Assembly: GCF_014773545.1 (NCBI RefSeq)
Contig: NZ_SDDV01000010.1
Location: forward strand, 1 to 64,000
DNA length: 64,000 nt
Source of the DNA: Hydrogenophaga sp.
GTDB taxonomy: Bacteria > Pseudomonadota > Gammaproteobacteria > Burkholderiales > Burkholderiaceae_C
Direction of reading: 5' to 3'
Below, piece after piece: positions 28,859 through 37,582 of the stretch. Position 1 is the first letter of the stretch, and each line of letters opens with the position of its first letter. A model generated the notes under the pieces. It saw only the letters and a program-made list of their open reading frames with translations. It was not told the origin of the DNA and searched no databases. The position numbers and the translations under genes are program-made.

Positions 28859-30750
28859 CTGGCCGTGCCAAGCACCCGCAACAGCTCGGTGCCGTAGGCC
28901 GCGCGCTTGCGCTGGCCCAGACCGGCAATGCCGTCCAGATCGGCCACGGTTTGCGGCTGCCGCGCGGCAATCGCGCGCAGTGTGCTGTCGTGCAAGATCA
29001 CGAAGGCCGGCAGATTGTGCGCGCGCGCCTGCTCGGTGCGCCAGACCTTGAGTGCGGCCAGACATTCGCGCTCGCCCAGCGAGAGCGGCTGGCCGTCGGG
29101 TGCCGTGGCCACCCCCTTGCTGGCGCGCGAACTGCGCAAAACGGCCTTCTTCTCGCTCGCCCGACGCAGCCAGACCGGCGCCTGCCCCTTCAATATGGCG
29201 CGCGCCGCCTCGGCCAGCGTCAGCGTGTTGAAGTGGGCCGCGTTGACCTGAATGGCCTCGCGCGCAATGAGTTGGCGCAACAGCGCACGCCACTGCGTCT
29301 CGCCCAGGTCGGCCCCGATGCCGAAGGTGCTGAGCTTGTCGTGCCCATGCTGGCTGACTTTTTCCGTCCGCTTGCCGCGCAAAATGTCCGTGATGTGGCC
29401 AGCACCAAACGCCATGCCGCTGGCTTGTTGCACGCGGTAGATGCAAGAGAGCAGTTTGCGCGCCGATTCGGTGGCATCGTCGAGCGCCGGCGGCAACAGG
29501 CAGTTGTCGCAGTTCATGCAAGGCGCACTGGCCTCGCCAAAGTAGGCCAGCAGACGCACGCGGCGGCAGTCGCTGGCCTCGGCCAGGCTGAGCAAGGCGT
29601 CAAGCTTGCCGCGCTGCACCTGTTTGAATTCGTCCGCGGCCGGGCTTTCGTCGATCATGCGGCGCTGATTGACCACGTCTTGCAGGCCGTAGGCCATCCA
29701 GGCGTTGGCAGCCTCACCGTCGCGCCCGGCGCGTCCGGTTTCCTGGTAATAAGCCTCGATGTTTTTCGGCATGTCCAGGTGTGCGACGAAGCGCACGTCG
29801 GGCTTGTCAATGCCCATGCCAAAGGCGATGGTGGCCACCATGATCAGGCCGTCTTCGCGCAAAAACCGATCCTGGTGCCGCTGGCGCACGGCAGCGTCGA
29901 ACCCGGCGTGATAGGGCAACGCCTGTAGCCCGGCCTCGCACAGCAGTGCTGCCACCTCCTGCACTCGCTTGCGCGACTGGCAGTAGACAATGCCGGCTTC
30001 GTGTCCGTTGGGCTGGCTGTGCCGTTCGCGGATAAAGCGCAACAACTGCTGCGTACCGTCCTTCTTTTCGACGATGGTGTAGCGGATGTTGGGGCGGTCG
30101 AAACTGCTGACGAAGCAGCGTGCTGCCTGCAACTGCAGGTGCGTCACGATATCGGCGCGTGTGATCTCGTCGGCGGTGGCGGTGAGTGCGACGCGCGGCA
30201 CACCGGCAAAGCGCTGGTGCAGCAGTTCCAGCGCGCGGTATTCGGGCCGAAAGTCGTGGCCCCACTGGCTGACGCAGTGCGCCTCGTCGATGGCGAACAA
30301 CGCCAACTGCGCGCGCTGGTGCAACGCATCGAGCAAGGCCAGAAAACGCGCCGTGCTCAGGCGCTCGGGTGCGACGTAGAGCAGGGTCAGCTCGCCGCGC
30401 AACACCTGCTTTTCAAGCGCCTGCGCGGCCTCGCTGCTCAGGCTGGAATTGAGAAACGCCGCCGCCACACCCGCTTGCAGCAGTGCGCCGACCTGATCGT
30501 GCATCAGCGCAATCAGCGGCGAGACCACCACCGTGAGCCCGTGACCGGCGCGCGCGCGCACGATGGCCGGCACCTGATAACAAAGCGACTTGCCGCCGCC
30601 GGTGGGCATGAGCACCAGCGCGTCGCCGCCGGTGCTGACGTGGCTGACGATCTCGGCCTGCGGCCCTCGGAAGGCGTCGTAACCAAACACATCTTGCAGC
30701 ACCGCTGCGCAGACCGCTGGCGTTTTGCCTGCGCTGGCATTCACGCTCAC
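28819..30750 (-). CDS. recQ: ATP-dependent DNA helicase RecQ
   Basis: A 3'-5' superfamily 2 helicase of 643 residues for recombination and fork repair. Walker A is MPTGGGKSLCYQ, the DEAH box is in IDEAHCVSQWGHDFRPEY, motif VI is in YQETGRAGRDG. The zinc-binding Cys cluster (RLLAYFGEASAPCMNCDNC), the RQC region and a C-terminal HRDC domain (ILHDSTLRAIAARQPQTVAD) follow. Start is GTG 30750, overlapping the rhodanese stop (ATGTGAG). The C-terminal dozen residues come from an inverted repeat and may be a late addition. Confidence 0.94.
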   Translation of the reverse strand: MSVNASAGKTPAVCAAVLQDVFGYDAFRGPQAEIVSHVSTGGDALVLMPTGGGKSLCYQVPAIVRARAGHGLTVVVSPLIALMHDQVGALLQAGVAAAFLNSSLSSEAAQALEKQVLRGELTLLYVAPERLSTARFLALLDALHQRAQLALFAIDEAHCVSQWGHDFRPEYRALELLHQRFAGVPRVALTATADEITRADIVTHLQLQAARCFVSSFDRPNIRYTIVEKKDGTQQLLRFIRERHSQPNGHEAGIVYCQSRKRVQEVAALLCEAGLQALPYHAGFDAAVRQRHQDRFLREDGLIMVATIAFGMGIDKPDVRFVAHLDMPKNIEAYYQETGRAGRDGEAANAWMAYGLQDVVNQRRMIDESPAADEFKQVQRGKLDALLSLAEASDCRRVRLLAYFGEASAPCMNCDNCLLPPALDDATESARKLLSCIYRVQQASGMAFGAGHITDILRGKRTEKVSQHGHDKLSTFGIGADLGETQWRALLRQLIAREAIQVNAAHFNTLTLAEAARAILKGQAPVWLRRASEKKAVLRSSRASKGVATAPDGQPLSLGERECLAALKVWRTEQARAHNLPAFVILHDSTLRAIAARQPQTVADLDGIAGLGQRKRAAYGTELLRVLGTARGSDDRALGEIGV

Positions 30751-31166
30751 ATCTGTTCCCAGGGCAGACCTTCAAAGCGCCAGCCATTGAGGCTGGAGCG
30801 CTTGAAGTCATCGTTCAAATCACCCTCGAAACCATGCAACACATGCGCCACATCGGTAAAGCCGGCCGCTTCCAGCGCGGCGCCAGCGTCTAGCGTGCGC
30901 CTGCCGCTGCGGCAGAGCAACAAAAGAGCGCGCGCCGTGCCGCCCGCTTCTGCCAGCACGGCGGCGACAAAACGCGCCGGATCGGGCGTGAGAGCGGGGT
31001 ATTCGTACCAGGAAACATGGAACACGCCGGGCGGGCGACCGACGTAGAGCGACTCGATTTCCATGCGCACGTCGACGAACAGCGGAGCTGCGCTGCCGTC
31101 GTGCGCGCTGCGCGCTTGGGCCGCTTGCAGCCAGGCCCACGCTTGCGTGGGAGTGAGGTGTTTCAT
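30747..31166 (-). CDS. rhodanese-like domain protein
   Basis: 139 residues, a single rhodanese domain with [20 protein letters not shown] and the active-site loop CRSGRRT, whose Cys carries the persulfide. Cytoplasmic. Probably a sulfur-transfer or redox protein of unknown partner. The stop overlaps the recQ start, so recQ is translationally coupled to it. Preceded at 7 nt by a GACAAT box and no Shine-Dalgarno sequence. Divergent from metH. Confidence 0.85.
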   Translation of the reverse strand: MKHLTPTQAWAWLQAAQARSAHDGSAAPLFVDVRMEIESLYVGRPPGVFHVSWYEYPALTPDPARFVAAVLAEAGGTARALLLLCRSGRRTLDAGAALEAAGFTDVAHVLHGFEGDLNDDFKRSSLNGWRFEGLPWEQM

Positions 31167-31173
31167 GGGCGCT

Positions 31174-31179
31174 ATTGTC
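31174..31179 (-). promoter_or_regulatory. -10-like box GACAAT, 7 nt before the rhodanese start
   Basis: On the minus strand GACAAT, then AGCGCCC, then ATG. Predicts a leader of 0-2 nt. Lies about 55 bp from the similar box of the divergent metH gene. Confidence 0.4.
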
Positions 31180-31233
31180 GGGGATGCGCCCGGGTGCTCT
31201 GGCGCGCGCGGGCGTGCCGGCGCCGCGCCTTCC

Positions 31234-31239
31234 TACAAT
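31234..31239 (+). promoter_or_regulatory. -10-like box TACAAT, 6 nt before metH start
   Basis: TACAAT, then CGCGGC, then ATG at 31246. The spacing puts +1 on the A of the start codon. No Shine-Dalgarno sequence is seen. Confidence 0.45.
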
Positions 31240-31245
31240 CGCGGC

Positions 31246-32292
31246 ATGAAACCGATTGCCTACACCCGCGCGCAGGCGCTGCCCGCCATCCTGCAACGCC
31301 GCATCGCCATCCTCGACGGCGCCATGGGCACCATGATCCAGCGCTTCAAGCTGGGCGAGGCCCAGTACCGCGGCGAACGCTTCAAAGACTTTCCTCACGA
31401 CCTCAAAGGCAACAACGAGCTGCTCAGCCTGACGCGCCCGGATGTGATTCGCGACATCCACGAAGGCTATCTGGCAGCCGGCGCCGACCTGATCGAGACC
31501 AACACCTTTGGCGCCACCACGGTTGCGCAGGACGACTACGGCATGGCGCAGTGGGCGCGCGAGATGAACCTGGCCTCGGCCCGGCTGGCGCGTGCCGCCT
31601 GCGACAAGTTCAGCACGCCCGCGCAGCCACGCTTTGTCGCCGGCGCGCTCGGCCCGACACCCAAGACCGCCAGCATCAGCCCCGACGTCAACGACGCCGG
31701 CGCGCGCAACGTGACCTTCGAGCAGTTGCGCGCGGCGTACCTGGAGCAGGTGCAGGCGTTGGTCGAAGGCGGTGCCGACGTGCTGCTGGTCGAGACCATT
31801 TTCGACACCCTCAACGCCAAGGCGGCGCTGTTTGCCATCGACGAATTTTTCGAGCAAAGCGGCGAGCGCCTGCCGCTCATCATCAGCGGCACCGTCACCG
31901 ACGCGTCGGGCCGCATCCTCAGCGGCCAGACCGTCAGCGCCTTCTGGGCCAGCGTGCGCCACCTGCAGCCGCTGGCGGTGGGGCTGAACTGCGCACTGGG
32001 TGCAGCGCTGATGCGGCCCTACATTCAAGAGTTGGCCAAGATCGCCGACGACACCTTCATCAGTTGCTACCCCAACGCCGGCCTGCCCAACCCGATGAGC
32101 GAGACCGGCTTTGACGAAACGCCGGACGTCACGGCGCGCCTGCTGCGCGAATTTGCTGCCGAGGGCCTGGTCAACATCGTCGGCGGCTGCTGCGGCACCA
32201 CGCCGCAGCACATCGAGGCGATTCACGATGCCGTGGCCCCGCTGGCGCCGCGCGGCCTGCAGCGCCCCTATTTCTACCGCGCAGCGGCTTGA
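31246..32292 (+). CDS. metH: methionine synthase, homocysteine-methyltransferase half
   Basis: 348 residues covering only the N-terminal homocysteine-binding barrel of B12-dependent MetH. It has [27 protein letters not shown] and the three zinc-binding Cys in GLNCALG and GGCCGTTP. The folate, cobalamin and reactivation domains are missing. In several Burkholderiales MetH is encoded as two genes, and the second usually follows. Here the next gene is a thioredoxin-like protein, so the partner must be elsewhere. Predicted leaderless. The window also has metX and metW. Confidence 0.9.
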   Translation: MKPIAYTRAQALPAILQRRIAILDGAMGTMIQRFKLGEAQYRGERFKDFPHDLKGNNELLSLTRPDVIRDIHEGYLAAGADLIETNTFGATTVAQDDYGMAQWAREMNLASARLARAACDKFSTPAQPRFVAGALGPTPKTASISPDVNDAGARNVTFEQLRAAYLEQVQALVEGGADVLLVETIFDTLNAKAALFAIDEFFEQSGERLPLIISGTVTDASGRILSGQTVSAFWASVRHLQPLAVGLNCALGAALMRPYIQELAKIADDTFISCYPNAGLPNPMSETGFDETPDVTARLLREFAAEGLVNIVGGCCGTTPQHIEAIHDAVAPLAPRGLQRPYFYRAAA

Positions 32293-32372
32293 ATTCGAAC
32301 GCCGCATCTGGCATCCTCAGCCGACATTGAGCCCACCGCTCACCATCCGATCTTTTTGCAGGACTGCACCCC

Positions 32373-32930
32373 ATGGCCGCTACCGGACACTCCGAAACGC
32401 TGGACACGCCCGCGCCCGACTTTGCCCTGCCCGGCGTGGACGGGCGCACCTGGACGCTGGCCGACTGCCGTGGCCCGCGCGGGCTGCTGGTGGTGTTCAT
32501 GTGCAACCACTGTCCTTATGTGATGGCAATCAAAGAGCGCCTGGTGCGCGATGCGCGCGAGCTGCAGACGCTAGGCATCGGCGTGGTCGGCATCAACGCC
32601 AACGACCCACTCGCCTACCCGCAAGACTCGTTCGAGCAGATGAAGCTCGTGGCGCGCGACTGGCACCTGCCCTTCCCCTACCTGTTTGACGCCAGCCAGG
32701 AGGTCGCGCGGGCCTATGGCGCGGTTTGCACGCCCGATTTTTTCGGCTTCAATGCCGCCGGCCAGTTGCAATACCGCGGGCGGCTGGACGCTTCGCGCAA
32801 AGAGGCCGCGCCGCCCGACGCGCCGCGCGAATTGTTCGAGGCCATGCAGTGCATTGCCGCCACCGGCAGCGGCCCGCAGACCCAGCACCCCAGCATAGGC
32901 TGCTCGATCAAGTGGCGCCCGAGCTGCTGA
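32373..32930 (+). CDS. thioredoxin-fold (AhpC/TSA-like) protein
   Basis: 185 residues of a peroxiredoxin/thioredoxin-like fold: APDFALPGVDG, VVFMCNHCPYVMAIKERL with a CNHC pair, and PDFFGFNAAGQLQYRGRLD. No signal peptide, so cytoplasmic. Probably a thiol-disulfide or peroxide-handling enzyme. Part of this gene (32629-32861) is duplicated in degenerate form at 33757-33890. Confidence 0.82.
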   Translation: MAATGHSETLDTPAPDFALPGVDGRTWTLADCRGPRGLLVVFMCNHCPYVMAIKERLVRDARELQTLGIGVVGINANDPLAYPQDSFEQMKLVARDWHLPFPYLFDASQEVARAYGAVCTPDFFGFNAAGQLQYRGRLDASRKEAAPPDAPRELFEAMQCIAATGSGPQTQHPSIGCSIKWRPSC

Positions 32931-32993
32931 GGGTCGCTGCGGCCGCTGGCGCACGCACTCCCGCTCGCAGCGCGCCAGCGCCTGTCAGCCCAC

Positions 32994-33158
32994 CTAGTGC
33001 AGTGTTGCGCGCTATCTGGAACATAAAACCGCGTCTTTTCGCCCCTGATGTCGTTGCAAATCCGCGCCATAGTGAAACTATGGCTGTGGTTTGCGCCTAA
33101 TCAGGGTCAAAAATCCATCGGTTTTATTTGTTCCATCAAGCACACAACACTGCACTAG
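32994..33158. repeat. 165-bp near-perfect palindromic element (MITE-like)
   Basis: The whole segment folds on itself. The ends are CTAGTGCAGTGTTG and CAACACTGCACTAG (perfect 14 bp). Inside are GGAACATAAAACCG with CGGTTTTATTTGTTCC, CCCCTGAT with ATCAGGG, GCAAATC with GGTTTGC, and a central CCATAGT-GAA-ACTATGG. Arms are centred on about 33075. No ORF of its own and no clear target-site duplication was seen. It lies 63 bp after the thioredoxin-like gene. Confidence 0.85.
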
Positions 33159-33387
33159 CCGAGGCCGCGTGGCCAAGCGCCGATCTGCCAGCCACAGCAA
33201 GGTGTTGGCGAGGTGTTCGCCACCCAGGCGGGGCCTCATGCCGGCGTTGCCCACACCCGCAAACAGGCCGCCCGCAGCACCTCACCTCCAACGGTGGCGT
33301 TGACCATGGATATCATTGCGTGCGAAGTTTTATCGACGCACCCTTTTCCCCCGGCGCTGGCGCCGCAAACCCCCAGAAAGGCAGAGC
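33159..33387. other. intergenic region before the HPF-like gene
   Basis: Nothing reliable. A minus-strand frame is open from about 33290 to the palindrome (reading GNAGMRPRLGGEHLAN) without a start codon or recognisable homology. It may be a gene remnant cut by the palindrome. The AGAAAGGCAGAGC ribosome binding site of the next gene ends the region. Confidence 0.3.
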
Positions 33388-33744
33388 ATGCAAATTCAAG
33401 TCAATACCGACGATCACATCCACGGTGGTGAATCCCTGGCCAAATGGGTCAACGACGAGGCCCTCAGCCGTCTGAGCCGGTTCCGTGACCACATCACCCG
33501 CGTGGAGGTGTTCCTGACCGATCTTGATGGAAGCAAATCTGGCGTGAAAGACAAACGCTGCCGCCTCGAAGCCCGCGTGGCCAACTGCCAACCGGTCAAT
33601 GTCACGGCCGACGGCGACAAGATAGCCACCGCGTTCATTGACGCTGCGGACAAGCTCATCCGGGTCTTGGACGCCGATTTGGGCCGCGTGAAGGACCGCC
33701 ACGGTCGCGACACCATACGCCACGCGGGCGGGCAGGACGACTGA
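33388..33744 (+). CDS. short HPF/RaiA-like ribosome-associated protein
   Basis: 118 residues of the ribosome hibernation/sigma-54 modulation fold: MQIQVNTDDHIHGGESLAKW, VNVTADGDKIATAFIDAADKLIRVL, and a basic C-terminal helix (RVKDRHGRDT). It lacks the C-terminal dimerisation extension of long HPF. Such short homologues probably bind 30S subunits under stress. Start ATG 33388 with AGAAAGG upstream. The longer track ORF is not supported. Confidence 0.75.
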   Translation: MQIQVNTDDHIHGGESLAKWVNDEALSRLSRFRDHITRVEVFLTDLDGSKSGVKDKRCRLEARVANCQPVNVTADGDKIATAFIDAADKLIRVLDADLGRVKDRHGRDTIRHAGGQDD

Positions 33745-33756
33745 GGCTGAGCGTTT

Positions 33757-33890
33757 TTCGTTCGAACAGATAAGGCTCGTGGCGCGCGACTGACGCCCGC
33801 CCCTCCCCCACCTGTTTGACGCCAGCCAGGAGGTCGCGCGGGCCTATGCAGCGCGCGAATTGTTCGCGGCCATGCGGCGCATGGCCGCAA
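33757..33890 (+). pseudogene. degenerate duplicate of part of the thioredoxin-like gene
   Basis: Bases 33759-33848 align with 32629-32718 at a constant offset of 1130, including 38 identical bases around CCTGTTTGACGCCAGCCAGG. Then 33852-33889 aligns with 32824-32861 after deletion of about 100 bases (GCGCGAATTGTTCG). Stop codons and changes such as TGAAG to TAAGG break the frame. Confidence 0.85.
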
Positions 33891-33964
33891 GATTTTCATC
33901 TACCGCTGCGCGCCATGCCACACTAGAATGGTCGAAGTTCGTGTCAACCCTAGCGGAGCGCAAC

Positions 33965-34108
33965 ATGTCCCAGCCCCCACACGAGCAGCAAGCCGATCCG
34001 GCGCCCGACGTGACTGAATCCCTCGTTCACCAGATGCACATCGTGCTGCCGGTGCTAGGCGCGTTGCTGATGTTTTTGCTTGCTTTCATCGCCGTCACCG
34101 TTGCCTGA
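33965..34108 (+). CDS. 47-residue single-pass membrane protein
   Basis: MSQPPHEQQADPAPDVTESL, then a hydrophobic C-terminal helix (IVLPVLGALLMFLLAFIAVT). GGAG lies 6 nt upstream of ATG 33965. C-tail-anchored small protein of unknown role. The track's longer start at 33860 would extend into the pseudogene fragment, so 33965 is preferred. Small size makes the call moderate. Confidence 0.55.
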   Translation: MSQPPHEQQADPAPDVTESLVHQMHIVLPVLGALLMFLLAFIAVTVA

Positions 34109-34200
34109 GAGGCCCAGGGCTGCGCGGGGCAGCGGCCGCCACCCAGCCACGGACGGTGGCACGTCTTGTCTTTGCCAATCTTTCTGCGCAGGTTTTGCAC

Positions 34201-34236
34201 GTAACCTGTCAGTAACCGGTAGACGGTTTTTATACA
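34201..34236 (+). promoter_or_regulatory. candidate pckG promoter with tandem GTAACC motifs
   Basis: GTAACC at 34201-34206 and again at 34212-34217 (11-bp pitch, one helical turn) precede a -10-like TATACA at 34231-34236. No good -35. It would give a leader of roughly 210 nt. The tandem motif is a candidate operator. The rest of 34109-34453 holds no gene I can support. Confidence 0.3.
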
Positions 34237-34453
34237 ATGGCAAGCTTGGCCGCCCCGTCAATCAAAAACCGGATTCACCGAGCCGTTTTTTTGCACCCCC
34301 CTGCACCTGCTATCCGCACCGCAGCCTTTCGCGTCGGCCACCCTTTTTTTGCCCCAATGATGCCGCCCTTGCCCGCCGTGCGCTTGCCTTGAGTGCCCGG
34401 GTGTGGTGTGTCGCTGCGGCTCGCCGCTTAATCCCCCGTCTGGAGCCTCATCC

Positions 34454-36361
34454 ATGAATTCACCCCTGCTGCAGGGCATCGATCTGAACGTCCCTGATTT
34501 TGTCCAAAACGCCCGCTTGATCGACTGGGTGGCCGACATGGCCGTGCTGTGCAAACCCGATCGGGTGTATTGGTGCGACGGCAGCCAGGACGAGTACGAG
34601 CACCTGTGCCAGCAACTGGTGCAGGCCGGCACCTTCAAAAAACTCAACCCAGCCAAACGCCCCAACAGCTACCTGGCCTGGACCGACCCGTCCGACGTGG
34701 CGCGGGTCGAAGACCGCACCTTCATCTGCTCCGAGAAAAAGGAAGACGCCGGACCGACCAACAACTGGGTCGATCCGGACCAGATGCGGCAAACCCTGCT
34801 GCCGCTGTTTGACGGCTGCATGCGCGGGCGCACCCTGTACGTGGTGCCGTTCAGCATGGGGCCGCTGGGCTCGCCGATTGCCCACATTGGCGTCGAGTTG
34901 ACCGACAGCGCTTACGTGGTGGTGAACCAAAAGCTGATGACACGCATGGGCCGTGCGGTGTACGAGGTGCTGGGCACCGACGGCGCCTTCGTGCCCTGCC
35001 TGCACAGCGTGGGAGCACCGCTGGCCGACGACGCGCAAGACAAAACCACCTGGCCGTGCAACCCGCAGACCAAGTACATCGTGCATTTCCCGCAGACGCG
35101 CGAAATCTGGAGCTACGGCTCGGGCTACGGCGGCAACGCGCTGCTGGGCAAAAAGTGCCTGGCGCTGCGCATCGCCTCCAGCATGGGGCAGCAGGCCGCG
35201 CACGGCGCAGCGCCGGGCTGGTTTGCCGAACACATGCTGATTCTGGGCGTGCGCAGCCCGCAGGGCAAGAAATACCACGTCGCCGCCGCTTTTCCGAGCG
35301 CCTGCGGCAAAACCAACTTCTCCATGCTGGTGCCGCCAGCGGCATTTGACGGCTGGCGCGTCAGCACCATTGGCGACGACATTGCCTGGATCAAACCGCA
35401 GCCCAATGGCCAGTTGCGCGCCATCAACCCGGAAGCGGGTTACTTTGGCGTCGCACCGGGCACCAACACGCTGACCAACCCGAACTGCATGGCCAGCCTG
35501 AACCAGAACGTGATCTTCACCAACGTGGCGCTGACCGACGACGGCGACGTCTGGTGGGAAGGCATGGAAAAAGACAGCGGCCAACTGCCGGCGCACCTGA
35601 TCGACTGGCGCGGACAAGACTGGACGCCAGAGATCGCCCGCCAAACCGGCGCAGGCGGCAAGCTGCGCGCCGCCGCGCACCCGAACGCGCGCTTCACCAT
35701 TGCGGCCAGCAACAACCCAGCGCTCGATGAGGCCTGGGACGACCCGGCCGGCGTGCCGATAGACGCCTTCATTTTCGGCGGCCGCCGCTCGACCACGGTG
35801 CCGCTGGTGACCGAGGCGCGCAATTGGACCGAAGGCATTTACATGGCCGCTACCATGGGCTCGGAGACCACTGCCGCCGCCTTTGGCGCGCAGGGCGTGG
35901 TGCGGCGCGACCCGTTTGCCATGCTGCCGTTTTGCGGCTACCACATGAGCGACTACTTCCAGCACTGGCTCAACCTGGAGCCCAAGCTGCAAGCCAGCGG
36001 TCGGGCGCTGCCGCGCATTTTTTGCGTCAACTGGTTTCGCAAGGACGAAAGCGGCCACTTCATCTGGCCCGGCTACGGGGAGAACATGCGCGTACTCAAG
36101 TGGATGATAGACCGTATCGAAGGTCAGGCCAGCGGCGTCGATTCGCTGTTTGGCCGCGCGCCCAGCTACGACGAAATCAACTGGAGCGGGCTGGACTTCA
36201 AGCCCGAGCAGTTCGACGCCGTGACCCGCATCGACGCGGCGGCCTGGGAGCAAGAGTTCAAACTGCACGAGACGCTGTTTGAACAACTGGCCGACCGGCT
36301 GCCACCCGCGCTGGCGCACACCAAGGCCGCGCTCGAACAGCGTCTGACGGCCAGCGTCTGA
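34454..36361 (+). CDS. pckG: phosphoenolpyruvate carboxykinase (GTP)
   Basis: Gluconeogenic enzyme converting oxaloacetate and GTP to PEP, CO2 and GDP. 635 residues with the GTP-type signature [13 protein letters not shown] (P-loop with the active Cys), the metal/substrate region [26 protein letters not shown] and the nucleotide-binding [22 protein letters not shown]-type PckA lacks this layout. Start ATG 34454 with TGGAG upstream. Confidence 0.95.
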   Translation: MNSPLLQGIDLNVPDFVQNARLIDWVADMAVLCKPDRVYWCDGSQDEYEHLCQQLVQAGTFKKLNPAKRPNSYLAWTDPSDVARVEDRTFICSEKKEDAGPTNNWVDPDQMRQTLLPLFDGCMRGRTLYVVPFSMGPLGSPIAHIGVELTDSAYVVVNQKLMTRMGRAVYEVLGTDGAFVPCLHSVGAPLADDAQDKTTWPCNPQTKYIVHFPQTREIWSYGSGYGGNALLGKKCLALRIASSMGQQAAHGAAPGWFAEHMLILGVRSPQGKKYHVAAAFPSACGKTNFSMLVPPAAFDGWRVSTIGDDIAWIKPQPNGQLRAINPEAGYFGVAPGTNTLTNPNCMASLNQNVIFTNVALTDDGDVWWEGMEKDSGQLPAHLIDWRGQDWTPEIARQTGAGGKLRAAAHPNARFTIAASNNPALDEAWDDPAGVPIDAFIFGGRRSTTVPLVTEARNWTEGIYMAATMGSETTAAAFGAQGVVRRDPFAMLPFCGYHMSDYFQHWLNLEPKLQASGRALPRIFCVNWFRKDESGHFIWPGYGENMRVLKWMIDRIEGQASGVDSLFGRAPSYDEINWSGLDFKPEQFDAVTRIDAAAWEQEFKLHETLFEQLADRLPPALAHTKAALEQRLTASV

Positions 36362-36397
36362 GCAACGCCGGGTTGGGCCGCGCTGGATCAGCCTGTC

Positions 36398-36949
36398 ATG
36401 CAAGAAAACAGTTCGCCGCTCGGTTTGACGGCGCCGCAAGCGCCTGCACCACAGCGTGTGGGCTGGTCGTTTTTGCTCGCGCACCCGGCACACTTCATCG
36501 CGCTGGGCGCCGGCGCCGGCCTGGCACCCTGGGCGCCCGGCACCATTGGCACGCTATGGGCCTGGGCGACCTTCTTGCTGCTGCAACCCCATTTGTCGGC
36601 GCCGGCCTGGGCGGTACTGATTCTGGCCACCACGGCGCTGGGCTGGTGGGCCTGCACCGTGACCGCGCGGCACTTGCAGGCGCCCGATTCGGGTCAGATC
36701 GTGATCGACGAAATCGTCGCCTTCTGGCTGGTTTTGTGGCTGATCTCGCCCGCTGGTTTTTGGGCTCAGTTGCTCGCCTTTGTGCTCTTTCGCGGCTTCG
36801 ACAGCTTGAAGTTCGGCCCTATGCGCTGGGCCGACCAGCGCTTCAAAGGCTTTGGCGCGCGCGGCGGTTTTGGCATTTTGCTGGACGATTTTGCCGCCGC
36901 GCTGTGCACCCTGCTGGTGCTTGCCCTGTGGCGCTTCGGGGGCGGCTGA
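36398..36949 (+). CDS. pgpA: phosphatidylglycerophosphatase A
   Basis: Removes phosphate from phosphatidylglycerol phosphate in membrane lipid synthesis. A 183-residue inner-membrane protein with the PgpA motifs APWAPGTIGTLWA near the N-terminus, VIDEIVAFWL (acidic metal-binding), and FDSLKFGPMRWADQRFKGFG, GILLDDF at the end. Its stop overlaps the pncC start (TGATG), a pgpA-pncC pairing common in proteobacteria. Confidence 0.92.
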   Translation: MQENSSPLGLTAPQAPAPQRVGWSFLLAHPAHFIALGAGAGLAPWAPGTIGTLWAWATFLLLQPHLSAPAWAVLILATTALGWWACTVTARHLQAPDSGQIVIDEIVAFWLVLWLISPAGFWAQLLAFVLFRGFDSLKFGPMRWADQRFKGFGARGGFGILLDDFAAALCTLLVLALWRFGGG

Positions 36950-37440
36950 TGTTCCCTTTGACCACCACCGCGCTGGTGCAGCAATTGGCGACCGAGCTGA
37001 AGGCGCGCGGCCTGCTGCTGGCCAGCGCCGAGAGCTGCACCGGCGGGCTGATTGCAGCCGCCTGCACCGAACTGAGCGGATCGAGCGAGTGGTTCGAGCG
37101 CGGCTTCGTCAGTTACTCCAACGCCGCCAAGACCGAACTGCTGGGTGTGCCGACCGCACTGATCGAGCACCACGGCGCGGTCAGTCAGGCGGTGGCGCAG
37201 GCGATGGCGGCTGGTGCGCTGGCGCGCAGCCGGGCCGCTTGCGCCCTGGCCGTCACCGGCGTGGCCGGCCCCGGCGGTGGCAGCGCCGACAAACCGGTCG
37301 GCACGGTCTGGTTCGGCTGGGCCACGCCCGCGGGCGTGTTCACCGAACGCAAACAATTTGGCGGCCCGCGCGCAGCGGTGCGGCAGGCGGCGCTGGCGCA
37401 CGCACTGGCCGGGCTGTTGCAGCGCCTGCCGCCGGCCTGA
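36949..37440 (+). CDS. pncC: nicotinamide-nucleotide amidohydrolase (CinA C-terminal family)
   Basis: Deamidates nicotinamide mononucleotide in NAD recycling. 163 residues, only the CinA C-terminal domain: SAESCTGGLIAAACTELSGS with the catalytic Ser/Cys loop, FVSYSNAAKTELLGV and TGVAGPGGGSADKPVGTVWFG. Start ATG 36949 overlaps the pgpA stop. Confidence 0.92.
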   Translation: MFPLTTTALVQQLATELKARGLLLASAESCTGGLIAAACTELSGSSEWFERGFVSYSNAAKTELLGVPTALIEHHGAVSQAVAQAMAAGALARSRAACALAVTGVAGPGGGSADKPVGTVWFGWATPAGVFTERKQFGGPRAAVRQAALAHALAGLLQRLPPA

Positions 37441-37582
37441 GGCTCGCCGACGGCAAGGGCGCCGGCCAAGACGCAAGCGACACGCCGGTCACGTCATGTG
37501 ACTGTGGCATGATGCGCGTCTTTCGCCGCCTTGGCTGCCGCTTCGGTCGCGCCCGACGCCGCATTTTTCCTGGGGTTTTATC

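Noticed and set aside
33159-33300. Open minus-strand frame reading GNAGMRPRLGGEHLAN
   Set aside because: No start codon, no recognised family, and it ends at the palindrome. It may be a remnant but cannot be supported.
34460-36493. 677-residue minus-strand ORF opposite pckG
   Set aside because: Antisense shadow of a conserved enzyme; long open antisense frames are usual at this GC content.
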